From contig JARHYC010000008.1 of NCBI GenBank assembly GCA_029264955.1, positions 1-61,288 of the forward strand: a stretch of 61,288 bases of DNA. The letters are read 5' to 3'. How positions within the stretch are numbered: position 1 is the stretch's first letter; the number at the start of each line of letters is the position of its first letter. The position numbers and the translations under genes are program-made. The DNA comes from Faecalibacterium sp. GTDB lineage: Bacteria > Bacillota > Clostridia > Oscillospirales > Ruminococcaceae. Shown in pieces: positions 52,261 to 60,548 of the stretch. The notes beneath the pieces are model-generated. The model made no database searches, was not told the origin of the DNA, and saw only the letters and a program-made list of their open reading frames with translations.

Positions 52261-52413
52261 ATTCCGCCGAGAAATGTTTTCCCAAAAATGCAGTTTGCCG
52301 CTCTACTGGAACAGGCCGGCTTTGAGGTACTTCAGGATGGTACATACGATCAGTTCGCACACCGTGTGGATAATTCTATCATGCGTGACATCATCGTCGC
52401 ACGAAAACCTCTT
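52261..52413 (+). pseudogene. Probable 3' remnant of a methyltransferase-like gene
   Basis: One frame reads PRNVFPKMQFAALLEQAGFE, then VLQDGTYDQFAHR and IIVARKPL. It looks like the last 50 residues of a class I SAM-dependent methyltransferase. A stop codon lies just before it, no ribosome site is present, and no stop codon follows before the terminator at 52434. A short remnant left by deletion is the simplest reading. The family guess is weak. Confidence 0.35.
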
Positions 52414-52433
52414 TCATGCATCTATCTGAATCC

Positions 52434-52476
52434 TAAAAAAGCAAGGCTGCATACCAGAACGCAGCCTTGCTTTTTC
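52434..52476. terminator. Bidirectional terminator before the PadR cassette end
   Basis: AAAAAGCAAGGCTGC pairs with GCAGCCTTGCTTTTT. It can end the minus-strand cassette that stops at 52527. Confidence 0.85.
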
Positions 52477-52526
52477 TATTACATTTTCGTTTATGCCGAA
52501 ATCCCCGAACTGCTCAAATTGACAGC

Positions 52527-53078
52527 TCACACTTCATAAAACCCATTCACAAAATCTGTATCTGTCAGCTTTTCTTGTACTTGCTTTTTCCACATATCTG
52601 CTGACAGCAAATCTACCAGAGATTCGCCCAGAATTTCTTTTGCTTTTGTCCGCGTGACTGTGTAGGTTTCATCCGGGAAAACAAAGGTCACACCTTCCAG
52701 ATTATCAATCGACGCCATCGCAGCAACAGCTGCATATACAACATCTCTGCGCACCTTGGCTGTACCGATTTCCTGTACATTCTGCTGCATCTTTACAAAG
52801 ACAATGCGGGCGTCTGAATCCAGTTCAAAGGTCTTGGGCACATCGCACAAGGGCAACCATCCAAAAATCTGTGTTGTATTTGAGGCATTGCCCATATACG
52901 GATTCCGGAACTTTTCAATGCACGCAATGTCGTGGGTCAATGCGTCGGTCTGCTGCTGCAGATATTCCTGCGTCCGTTCTTCTCGGTGCGGAATCTCTTT
53001 TAGTACAATGATTGCAGACAGAATCACCGCCACCACAATGAGTACCCCAATCAAAATATCTTTCTTATTGATTTTCAT
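52527..53078 (-). CDS. DUF4825-type membrane-anchored protein
   Basis: The 183-residue protein has one N-terminal membrane segment (ILIGVLIVVAVILSAIIVL). The extracytoplasmic part resembles DUF4825 (FRNPYMGNASNTTQIFGWLPL, FELDSDARIVFVK, LEGVTFVFPDETYTVTR). The domain has no known activity. Its ATG overlaps the end of the preceding gene by 14 bases, so it is the third gene of a PadR-controlled unit. Confidence 0.75.
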   Translation of the reverse strand: MKINKKDILIGVLIVVAVILSAIIVLKEIPHREERTQEYLQQQTDALTHDIACIEKFRNPYMGNASNTTQIFGWLPLCDVPKTFELDSDARIVFVKMQQNVQEIGTAKVRRDVVYAAVAAMASIDNLEGVTFVFPDETYTVTRTKAKEILGESLVDLLSADMWKKQVQEKLTDTDFVNGFYEV

Positions 53079-53751
53079 CGTCCGCCTCCTTTGCCTGCTT
53101 TTTCAACAATCTGGTAAATCCAGCTACCGTCATCGGAATCAGTGCGGTAAGCAGCAACAGGTAAATCGGTAAAACCATAACCGCAAACTGATAAGGACCA
53201 TCCACATGAATGTATATCGGTCGGTGGAACCAAATATTGCTGCCAAAACACAAAGCTACCCCAGACAACAGCACAACTGCTACAAAAGTCCCCCATACCA
53301 TCCAAACCAGTTTTGTCCGATGGCGGCTGTCTGAAACTGCCAGGATTTCGGTGCGATCCCGCTTCATGTATTTCTGAATAGCATACACAACTGCGCAAAT
53401 TACCGTCGCACTACACCCCAATACAACAGCGCCCCTCGTAATGCTCATATTTACCATCAGGCCTGGCAAAGACAAAATCCAAAACAGCACACTGCTTAAC
53501 AACATAGATTGTAAGCAGTCTGTGTGATACCGGTCTACCCAAGTCAGCTGCTGATCCTCGATCAAGCCATTCAGCGAAGGCATACTTTCTTTTACCTTAC
53601 GGATTGCCTCTGCTTCGCTCACGCCCTGTGCCATCAAATCCATTTTCTGCGCCTGCATATTGCTCAGAATTTCTGCTTCCAGCTCCTTCACTTCCGCCGT
53701 GTCCTTCTGGTCGCGGAACATTTTATTTACATAGCGTTTCAGTTCATCCAT
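53065..53751 (-). CDS. Membrane protein with permease prefix domain
   Basis: The 228-residue protein starts with a cytosolic helical part (LKRYVNKMFRDQKDTAEVKELEAEI, GVSEAEAIRKVKESM). That part resembles the permease prefix/DUF1700-like domain seen after PadR regulators. Five hydrophobic segments follow and a charged tail (KKQAKEADDENQ) ends it. It overlaps padR by eight bases and the DUF4825 gene by 14. A role in envelope sensing is an inference from such cassettes. Confidence 0.8.
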   Translation of the reverse strand: MDELKRYVNKMFRDQKDTAEVKELEAEILSNMQAQKMDLMAQGVSEAEAIRKVKESMPSLNGLIEDQQLTWVDRYHTDCLQSMLLSSVLFWILSLPGLMVNMSITRGAVVLGCSATVICAVVYAIQKYMKRDRTEILAVSDSRHRTKLVWMVWGTFVAVVLLSGVALCFGSNIWFHRPIYIHVDGPYQFAVMVLPIYLLLLTALIPMTVAGFTRLLKKQAKEADDENQ

Positions 53752-54094
53752 TGTTCTGCCCTCCTAGTAAAAGCCGATCAATAATCACCTTCGCGTACTG
53801 CCACTGTGCCACTGCCTGCTGTAATGCCGCCTTTCCGTTTTCACTAATATGATAATATTTACGTCTGCCGCCCTGGGATTCATCGCCCCAGTAGCTTTGA
53901 ATATAACCCTGCTTTTCCAAGCGCTTCAGGCTTGTATATAGCGAAGGCTCTTTCAGTTCATATTGTCCATCGCTTTGCGTAGAAACCGCTTTCATAATTT
54001 CATAGCCATAGTTATCCCCAGCATCCAGAATACGCAAAATGATGGTATCAATGTGCCCGCGAATCAAATCACTGTTAATGCTTTTTTCTTCCAC
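53744..54094 (-). CDS. PadR family regulator
   Basis: The 116-residue protein has the PadR winged helix: IDTIILRILDAGDNYGYEIMKAV, LKEPSLYTSLKRLEKQGYIQS, GGRRKYYHISENGKAAL, then a C-terminal dimer helix. It opens a three-gene unit in which the genes overlap by eight and 14 bases. The promoter at 54119-54146 has a consensus -35 and -10. PadR proteins usually repress their own operon, so self-control is likely. Confidence 0.92.
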   Translation of the reverse strand: MEEKSINSDLIRGHIDTIILRILDAGDNYGYEIMKAVSTQSDGQYELKEPSLYTSLKRLEKQGYIQSYWGDESQGGRRKYYHISENGKAALQQAVAQWQYAKVIIDRLLLGGQNNG

Positions 54095-54118
54095 GTTTTC
54101 ACCGTCCCTTCTATTACC

Positions 54119-54146
54119 ATTATACGCATATTACCATGTATGTCAA
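54119..54146 (-). promoter_or_regulatory. Promoter of the PadR cassette
   Basis: The minus strand has TTGACA (54146-54141), 16 bp and TATAAT (54124-54119), both perfect. GGTAAT occurs twice around the -10 and may be part of an operator. Confidence 0.75.
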
Positions 54147-54278
54147 TATACTATGCATTGCAAAATTTTAAAACACCTTCGTTCTGCTCTAAGGAGCGAC
54201 ACGGCTGTGCACTTGTCGAAATCAAAAAACAACGCTATACTACATAAACGATATTACAATGTGATAAGGTGGAATTAT

Positions 54279-55628
54279 ATGGCTAAATCTGTTCAACTTA
54301 TGACGAGCGGCCCAATCTGGAAACAGATGACCTTTTTCGCCATGCCGATTTTTTTGGGCAATTTATTCCAGCAGATGTACAACACAGTTGATACATTAAT
54401 CGTTGGAAATCAACTTGGCAGCCGTGCATTGGCTGCGGTTAGTTCCTCCGGCAGCCTGATTTTTATGCTGATTGGCTTTCTAGGCGGCATTGCTTCCGGC
54501 GCAGGTGTTATTGTGGCACGATTCTTCGGTGCAGGTGATCACAATCACCTGCAAGCAGCGATTCATACCACAGTTGCTTTCGGTCTTATTGCTGGTGTTG
54601 TGATGACAATTGCCGGCATGGCCTTCTCACCTCAGATTTTGCGCTGGATGGGAACACCTGAAACCGTAATGGCAGATTCGGTAACTTATCTAACGCTTTA
54701 TTTCTCCGGCTCTATGGCTTTCATCATGTACAACATTTTCGTTGGTATTTTGCAGGCGGTAGGCGATAGTCGGCATCCGCTGTATTATCTGATTCTCTCT
54801 TCGATTGTGAATCTAGTGCTGGATATTCTGTTCATTTCTTACTGTAATATGGGTGTCGGTGGTGCCGCAATCGCTACGGTTATTTCTCAGTTTATCAGTG
54901 CACTGCTGTGCCTGATTCAGCTGCTCCGCACCAAAGAAGTGTATCGCCTGTATTGGAATAAGATTCGTCTGGACCCCAAAATGTTCCGCAGAATCATTCA
55001 AATCGGTTTGCCTTCCGGCTTCCAGAACTCTGTCATTGCATTCGCAAATGTCATCGTGCAGAGTAATATCAACGCCTTTGGTGAAATGGCTATGGCAGGC
55101 TACGGTGCATATTCCAAAATCGAAGGTTTTGGTTTTCTGCCTATCACCAGCTTCACTCTAGCACTGACCACCTTTGTTGGTCAGAACTTAGGTGCACAGC
55201 AGTATACGCGCACAAAAAAGGGCGCACGGTTTGGCATCTTGGCATCGGTCATTTCGGCAGAAGTGATTGGTATTCTGACCTTTATCTTTGCGCCACAGCT
55301 GATTGCTGCTTTTGACAGCACACCAGAGGTCATTCAGTTTGGTGTGCAAAAGGCACAGACGGCTGCTTTATTCTTCTTCCTACTGGCGTTCTCCCACGCA
55401 ATCGCTGCTGTATTGCGTGGCGCTGGTAAAGCAACTGTTCCCATGCTGATTATGCTCGCATTTTGGTGCGTTGTGCGTGTTACATTTCTATCCATCACAA
55501 TCCCCCTAACACACAGCATCTGGATGGTATACATCGTGTATCCCTTAACTTGGTTCCTCAGTTCTATCACCTTCCTGATTTATTATAAAAAGGTCAACTG
55601 GATGGAGCAGCCCACCGAATCCCTGTAA
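54279..55628 (+). CDS. MATE family efflux transporter
   Basis: The 449-residue protein starts at 54279 (AAGGTGG upstream). It has 12 membrane helices in two similar halves, with the MATE features IWKQMTFFAMPIFLGNLFQQMYNTVDTLIVG at the start and GLPSGFQNSVIAFANVIVQ in the second half. It resembles the NorM/DinF-like branch that extrudes cationic compounds with Na+ or H+. It is divergent from padR, so that regulator may also touch it. Confidence 0.92.
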   Translation: MAKSVQLMTSGPIWKQMTFFAMPIFLGNLFQQMYNTVDTLIVGNQLGSRALAAVSSSGSLIFMLIGFLGGIASGAGVIVARFFGAGDHNHLQAAIHTTVAFGLIAGVVMTIAGMAFSPQILRWMGTPETVMADSVTYLTLYFSGSMAFIMYNIFVGILQAVGDSRHPLYYLILSSIVNLVLDILFISYCNMGVGGAAIATVISQFISALLCLIQLLRTKEVYRLYWNKIRLDPKMFRRIIQIGLPSGFQNSVIAFANVIVQSNINAFGEMAMAGYGAYSKIEGFGFLPITSFTLALTTFVGQNLGAQQYTRTKKGARFGILASVISAEVIGILTFIFAPQLIAAFDSTPEVIQFGVQKAQTAALFFFLLAFSHAIAAVLRGAGKATVPMLIMLAFWCVVRVTFLSITIPLTHSIWMVYIVYPLTWFLSSITFLIYYKKVNWMEQPTESL

Positions 55629-55642
55629 GCGATTTTATTCAT

Positions 55643-55679
55643 AAAAAAGAACCCGGACCTCAGTCCGGGTTCTTTTTAT
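55643..55679. terminator. Terminator between MATE gene and flavinylated protein gene
   Basis: AAAGAACCCGGAC pairs with GTCCGGGTTCTTT and T or A runs flank both sides, serving convergent genes. Confidence 0.88.
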
Positions 55680-55712
55680 TGCGAGATTCCTAAAACGATT
55701 ATCTGGTCTGGA

Positions 55713-56711
55713 TCACTTTTGAATCTTGCTCAGAGCATCCTCAACAGCCTTCATAATCGCATCACTGGTCTGGGTTGCACCGCCGACAGCGTCAACCTTG
55801 GTAGAGTTCTGCTCAATGATTGCTTTGGGGATATCAGACATTGCCTTGTCGCAAATGCCCTCAGTCTCACTATGCTCCAACACCTCGATTTTGGAAATCT
55901 TGTCACCATCCATAGTAACCTTGACCTTCAGGGTACCACGCTCGGTCTTTGCACTGCCAATATACTCATTCTCCGCCAAATCAACACCTGCTGTATCATC
56001 CTCAGCCGGGGCTTCGGCAAAGCCGAAATGGATGTTCAGCAGCTCTGCTGCCTTGCGTGCGGTATCGGCGCAAACACCAGCACAGCGATGCTTACGACGA
56101 ATATCACCCATGCTGTCAATGCCGTTTGCTTCCATGAACTTGGTAACAGAATCCTTGCAGTTTACTGTACCGCTGACGGTAAAGTTCTCAAAATCCTGCT
56201 CTGGACGATAAATGGGCAGCTCTGCGTTTGCGTACCACTTGCACAGCTCACCAACAATCTGTTTTGCATCGTCAGGTCCGCAAATCAAGCCGATTACATT
56301 GATTGCACCGCCCAGAGAACCGCACAGAGACTGCTGACCATATCCGCCTGCACCGCTTGCAAACATTGCAGTAGGAATCAAGGTATACGGATAGCCTACA
56401 GTCTTTACCAGCTCATCCAACAGACCAGCAGCAGTACCATAGCAGCAACCGCCGATATCGCTGAAGAAGCACTCATATGCGTGCTTTTCAACAGCTTCCA
56501 CATCCAACTTCTGATATGGGAACGGATATTCCGGCACAACTGCTTCATTGTTTACCGAAGTATTCTCCCCATTTGCGGGCTGCGAATTGCCATTATTGGA
56601 AGAATCTGCACCGCAACCAGTCAAAGCAGCCAGTCCGCCCAACACAGCAGTACCACCTACCAGTGCCAAGCTTTGTTTCAAAAACTTACGACGATTTTCC
56701 ACAAATTCCAT
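55713..56711 (-). CDS. Tat-exported C_GCAxxG_C_C / FMN-binding lipoprotein
   Basis: The 332-residue protein has a twin-arginine signal (NRRKFLKQSLALVGG, residues 6-20) and a lipobox-like TGC (about residue 32). The middle matches the C_GCAxxG_C_C redox family: ECFFSDIGGCCYGTAAGL, SLCGSLGGAINVIGL and RRKHRCAGVCADTARKAAEL hold the cysteines. The C-terminal 85 residues are an FMN-binding domain with DAVGGAT for covalent FMN. It would carry electrons on the outer face of the membrane. It is single, with a long leader that holds a hairpin. The ATG at 56711 follows AAAGAG. Confidence 0.87.
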   Translation of the reverse strand: MEFVENRRKFLKQSLALVGGTAVLGGLAALTGCGADSSNNGNSQPANGENTSVNNEAVVPEYPFPYQKLDVEAVEKHAYECFFSDIGGCCYGTAAGLLDELVKTVGYPYTLIPTAMFASGAGGYGQQSLCGSLGGAINVIGLICGPDDAKQIVGELCKWYANAELPIYRPEQDFENFTVSGTVNCKDSVTKFMEANGIDSMGDIRRKHRCAGVCADTARKAAELLNIHFGFAEAPAEDDTAGVDLAENEYIGSAKTERGTLKVKVTMDGDKISKIEVLEHSETEGICDKAMSDIPKAIIEQNSTKVDAVGGATQTSDAIMKAVEDALSKIQK

Positions 56712-56758
56712 AATCTCTTTACCTCATTCAATTGCATTGATCGATGCATCATAATTTT

Positions 56759-56785
56759 GGGAGTGCGTTTTCCCCTCGCACTCCC
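56759..56785 (-). promoter_or_regulatory. Leader stem-loop of the flavinylated lipoprotein gene
   Basis: GGGAGTGCG pairs with CGCACTCCC around a nine-base loop, 48 bp before the start codon. No T run follows on either strand, so it is a leader structure and not a terminator. Confidence 0.5.
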
Positions 56786-56990
56786 CACATTTGTTATTTT
56801 ATCATCAATTTCAAGTTTTGTCTATATTTACCATTTAATTAAATCCGAAAAGCATTGTTTTTGTCAATTCATATCATTTCACTATATTTTATAGGCTTCC
56901 TTCCGTATTCTTTACCTTCTCTTTCTCATGTGCTATACTTAAAATAAAAAAGCGTTATTTTTCACGAGGCGTAATGATGGAGGTACTTTC

Positions 56991-57467
56991 ATGGCTTCAA
57001 TTTCCAATCCTATTCAGTCGAAAAAGCGAAAAAGCAGCTGGCTGATTCCTTCTATTATTTTGATGTTAATCGGTCTGCCCTTCATGATTTTCGCATTCTC
57101 TCCGTATCCTGTACTGCCTGCCGATGCTAAGCTGACAGGAGACGCCGTCGTTTTTCTTGACGGTAACCACAGCGATGAAGCTAAGATGACAATTACTGCG
57201 GAAGATCTGTTGCAGATCGCCTCCGAAAGTCCCCGCAGCCGCCGCCCCAAATCTGCCGAAAATCACGAAGAAGAAACGCTGGAGCTCTCCTTTACCTTGG
57301 CTGCTTCTGAGAGCAGCGCTACGGAACAGCCTTGTGTTCTTCGGATCTTCCACAATGTTCCGACGGCAGGTACGACCGGCTATATTCAAATCGGTCAATT
57401 TGCTTACACCCTGTCTGACCCCGCCAATCTGGAAATGCAACTCCGCAATGCCTGCAAGGCTATGTAA
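56991..57467 (+). CDS. Unrecognised single-pass membrane protein
   Basis: The 158-residue protein is unknown to me. Basic residues (IQSKKRKSSW) precede one membrane helix (LIPSIILMLIGLPFMIFAF), so the C-terminal 120 residues are probably outside. That part has mostly beta-type sequence (DAVVFLDGN, TLELSFTLAAS, TGYIQIGQFAYTL) and a charged region with RSRRPKSAENHEEE. GGAGG precedes the ATG. A TATACT at 56935 with a weak TTTACC may be the promoter. It is convergent with pta. Confidence 0.72.
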   Translation: MASISNPIQSKKRKSSWLIPSIILMLIGLPFMIFAFSPYPVLPADAKLTGDAVVFLDGNHSDEAKMTITAEDLLQIASESPRSRRPKSAENHEEETLELSFTLAASESSATEQPCVLRIFHNVPTAGTTGYIQIGQFAYTLSDPANLEMQLRNACKAM

Positions 57468-57483
57468 GAATTTTCAATACAAC

Positions 57484-57531
57484 CAAAAAGCAACGCCCGA
57501 TGTGAAACTCACATCGGGCGTTGCTTTTTAT
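57484..57531. terminator. Terminator between the unknown gene and pta
   Basis: AAAAAGCAACGCCCGATGTG pairs with CACATCGGGCGTTGCTTTTT, a 20-bp perfect stem serving both convergent genes. Confidence 0.92.
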
Positions 57532-57567
57532 TCGAACGGTTTTCTTAAAACACCGCACTTACAGAAA

Positions 57568-58593
57568 TTACTCCTGGCAAGCAGTGATGATAGCCATGCG
57601 GTAAACTTCTTCTGCGTTGCAGCCACGAGACAGGTCATTGATGGGAGCATTCAGACCCTGCAGGATGGGGCCATATGCTGCGTAGTCACCCAGACGCTGT
57701 GCAATCTTATAACCAATGTTGCCAGCTTCGATGCAGGGGAACACGAAGGTGTTTGCATGACCAGCAACCTTGCTGTCCTTGCACTTAACTGCTGCAACTG
57801 CAGGAGAAACAGCTGCGTCAAACTGGAACTCACCGTCGATAGCCAGTTCGGGAGCCAGCTCCTGTGCCTTGATGACAGCATCGTGGCTCAGACCAACGGT
57901 AGCACCCTTGCCGGAGCCCTTAGTGGAAAAGCTCAACACAGCAACCTTGGGGTCGATGCCAAACAGAGCAGCGGTCTTTGCAGTTTCCACAGCAACCTCA
58001 GCCAGCTTGGTAGAACCAGGCAGAATAACCTCGCCAGTGGTCTTATCCAGGGTGTCAGGGTAATCCAGGTTGATTGCACAGTCGCCCATAGCGATACGGC
58101 GCAGCTCTTCGGGGCCGTGGTCACGGTCCAGAATAAAGCAAGAGCTAACCAAATGCGCGCCCTTGCGAGTCTTGATCAGCTGTAGAGCAGGACGAACGGT
58201 ATCAGCAGTGGAGTAGGTTGCGCCGCCCAGCAGGCAGTCAGCCTTACCCATCTTAACCAGCATGGTGCCGAAGTAGTTGGACTTCTTCAACAGTGCAGCG
58301 CACTCCTCAGCAGTCATCTTGCCGCGGCGCAGCTCAACCATCTTTTCGACCATAGCGTCGAACGCTTCATAGGTTGCAGGATCCACGATCTGTGCGCCGG
58401 TAATATCAAAGTTGCCTTCCTTAGCAGCAGCCTCGATAGCAGCGGTGTTGCCAACAACGACAACATTCATCAGCTTTTCGCTCAGCAGGCGAGCAGTTGC
58501 CTCCAGGATACGAGCGTCCTCACCTTCGGTGAAAACAACCGTGCGGGGATTTTCTTTCAGCTTTGCAATCATCGGTGCGAACATATCAGCCAT
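57568..58593 (-). CDS. pta: Phosphate acetyltransferase
   Basis: Pta converts acetyl-CoA and phosphate to acetyl phosphate for ATP by acetate kinase. The 341-residue protein has the short-form family blocks (NPRTVVFTEGEDARIL, KADCLLGGATYSTADTVRPALQLI, VAVLSFSTKGSGKGATVGLSHDAV, FPCIEAGNIGYKIAQRLGDY, GLNAPINDLSRGCNAEEVYRM). ackA is not next to it. GGAGGT precedes the ATG. Codon bias is strong, as expected for a main fermentation enzyme. Confidence 0.96.
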   Translation of the reverse strand: MADMFAPMIAKLKENPRTVVFTEGEDARILEATARLLSEKLMNVVVVGNTAAIEAAAKEGNFDITGAQIVDPATYEAFDAMVEKMVELRRGKMTAEECAALLKKSNYFGTMLVKMGKADCLLGGATYSTADTVRPALQLIKTRKGAHLVSSCFILDRDHGPEELRRIAMGDCAINLDYPDTLDKTTGEVILPGSTKLAEVAVETAKTAALFGIDPKVAVLSFSTKGSGKGATVGLSHDAVIKAQELAPELAIDGEFQFDAAVSPAVAAVKCKDSKVAGHANTFVFPCIEAGNIGYKIAQRLGDYAAYGPILQGLNAPINDLSRGCNAEEVYRMAIITACQE

Positions 58594-58744
58594 TTTTGAT
58601 TACCTCCAAATTTTATTCCTGTATCAGCAAGGAACGCCTTCCCCGCCCGAAACATAACACTCAATTTTAAGTTTAGCACGAATGTGCAAAAAAGCAAGGC
58701 ATTTTTTGTGCTTTTTGACCTTCTACGAAACTTTTACGCATTTG

Positions 58745-58773
58745 CTGACAGAATCCTGCTACCGTGGTACAAT
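58745..58773 (+). promoter_or_regulatory. Promoter of the uracil-DNA glycosylase gene
   Basis: CTGACA (58745-58750), 17 bp and TACAAT (58768-58773), 27 bp before the start codon. Confidence 0.62.
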
Positions 58774-58799
58774 ACGAATAACGCAAAGGAGGATTGCCC

Positions 58800-59357
58800 A
58801 TGGATTTAAATACTTTGGAAAAAGAATGTCTGCAATGTCAACGCTGTGGTCTGTGCGAAACCCGCACACACGTTGTATTTGGTCAGGGCAGCCCTCACCC
58901 GAAAGTACTCTTCGTTGGTGAAGGTCCCGGTCAGCAGGAGGACGAACAGGGGCGGCCCTTTGTCGGTCGCAGTGGCCAGCTGTTGGATAAATATTTGTTT
59001 GCTATGGATTTGGACCGAAACACCAACTGCTATATCGGCAATATCGTCAAGTGCCGTCCACCCCAGAACCGTGACCCTCTGCCGGAAGAACGTCAAGCCT
59101 GCATTCCTTGGTTGCGGGAACAATTCCGCTGCTTACAGCCGAAAATCATTGTCTGTCTGGGTCGTGTTGCTGCACAGACCTTGATCCGCCCGGATTTTTC
59201 TGTCACAAAGGAGCACGGTCAGTTCATTCAAAAGGGAGATACTCTGTTTATGGCAACCTGGCACCCGGCTGCTCTTTTGCGCAACCCCGCCGCTAAGGCA
59301 GATGCATTTGGCGACTTTGTTGCCTTACGGACAAAAATGAAAGAACTGGGTCTTTAA
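58800..59357 (+). CDS. Family 4 uracil-DNA glycosylase
   Basis: This iron-sulfur glycosylase removes uracil from DNA. The start at 58800 follows AAAGGAGG and gives 185 residues. The 4Fe-4S ligands include CxxCxLC (CQRCGLCETRT) and further Cys in KCRPPQNRDP and QACIPW. Motif GEGPGQQEDEQGRPFVGRSGQLL holds the active site, and HPAALLRNP the DNA-reading loop. Its presence goes with dut to keep uracil out of DNA. A terminator follows at once. Confidence 0.95.
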   Translation: MDLNTLEKECLQCQRCGLCETRTHVVFGQGSPHPKVLFVGEGPGQQEDEQGRPFVGRSGQLLDKYLFAMDLDRNTNCYIGNIVKCRPPQNRDPLPEERQACIPWLREQFRCLQPKIIVCLGRVAAQTLIRPDFSVTKEHGQFIQKGDTLFMATWHPAALLRNPAAKADAFGDFVALRTKMKELGL

Positions 59358-59373
59358 GCGAAACTCGTATCAT

Positions 59374-59417
59374 ACACCCCGCTTTTTGCATAGGATAAGC
59401 AAAAGCGAGGTGTTTTT
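59374..59417 (+). terminator. Terminator with the next gene's ribosome site
   Basis: CACCCCGCTTTTTGC pairs with GCAAAAGCGAGGTG and T5 follows. The 3' arm contains GAGGTG, the only ribosome site of the gene that starts at 59420. Confidence 0.72.
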
Positions 59418-59419
59418 AC

Positions 59420-60508
59420 ATGGAAGCGAAATCTTCTAACATTGATTTTTTTCTAGCTACCACCACTGCATCCGGGTTTCAAGGCTATTTTGATCATCTG
59501 GGTCCACAGGAGGGGCTTCACCTATATCTGCTGAAAGCCGGCCCTGGATGTGGGAAATCCACGCTGATGCGCCGGCTTGCCAGTCAGGCACAGGAGCCGC
59601 TGCAGTATATTCACTGTTCCAGCGACCCGGACAGTCTGGATGGCGTTATTTTCTGCCACCAGCAAGCTGCCGTTTTGGATGCTACCCCACCGCACGCATT
59701 GGAACCACAGGCGCCCGGTGTGGAGGAAACCGTCATTTCCTTGTATGATACCCTGGATCCCAATCAGCTGCGCCCACAGCGTGCTGTGATTCAGGAAAAT
59801 ATTGTACAGGCAAAACTTCTGCGTCAACACGCTACACGCTATATAGCATCTGCCAGCAGCATTTTAATGGACAGTCGCCGCACAGTTGCCGGGTGTACAG
59901 ACTTTGCCAAAGTGCGTCAATATGTTCATGGACTTGCCAACCGTCTGCTGCCGAAAATGCGTACCCCCGGTCAGGAACAAGTCCGCTTTTTGAGTGGTAT
60001 CACCCCACAGGGTATGATTTTTTATCGGGATACCATCCCCGCACTGGCAGACCAGATTTATGTTTTCCATGATACCTATGGGGCAGCTTCTCGGCTTGCT
60101 ATGGAGCTTTTACGCAGCGAAGCGCTCTCGCGCGGATGTCGGGTAATTACTTGCCGCTGCGCTTTGCACCCGGCAGATAAAATTGACCATTTGCTTCTGC
60201 CTGGGCTGGGTCTGGCATTTTTGACCAGCAATCCATGGCACACCTGTAAATTTGCCGGGCAAAAGAATATCCATTGCAGCCGCTTTATCGATCGGATGCA
60301 TTTGCATAACTCCCGCACACGGCTGCATTTCAATCAAAAGGCTGCTGACAGCTTTTTGGATCAGGCGATCGAACTGCTGGCACAAGCACGCATCTGCCAC
60401 AATGCATTGGAAGCCTGCTACGCACCTTCTGTCGATTTTTCCGCTGTTGATGCACAGGCTGCACATTGTGCTGAGCTTCTTGGGCTGGAGCTGCCATCCA
60501 AGGCATAA
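59420..60508 (+). CDS. PRK06851-type P-loop ATPase
   Basis: The 362-residue protein has Walker A AGPGCGKSTLM (residues 40-50) and belongs to an uncharacterised Firmicute ATPase group (PRK06851-type). IHCSSDPDSLDGVIF follows and may contact nucleotide. A second region (DQIYVFHDTYGAASRLAM, residues about 213-230, then CRVITCRCALHPADKIDHLLLP) resembles a repeat without its own Walker A. It contains many Cys and His. The nuclease-helicase gene follows 40 bp later, so a DNA-linked role is possible but unproven. Its ribosome site lies within a terminator arm. Confidence 0.8.
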   Translation: MEAKSSNIDFFLATTTASGFQGYFDHLGPQEGLHLYLLKAGPGCGKSTLMRRLASQAQEPLQYIHCSSDPDSLDGVIFCHQQAAVLDATPPHALEPQAPGVEETVISLYDTLDPNQLRPQRAVIQENIVQAKLLRQHATRYIASASSILMDSRRTVAGCTDFAKVRQYVHGLANRLLPKMRTPGQEQVRFLSGITPQGMIFYRDTIPALADQIYVFHDTYGAASRLAMELLRSEALSRGCRVITCRCALHPADKIDHLLLPGLGLAFLTSNPWHTCKFAGQKNIHCSRFIDRMHLHNSRTRLHFNQKAADSFLDQAIELLAQARICHNALEACYAPSVDFSAVDAQAAHCAELLGLELPSKA

Positions 60509-60548
60509 ACATGCCCAAAAGTTGTTACAAAGAAAGGAGTGTTCCCCT

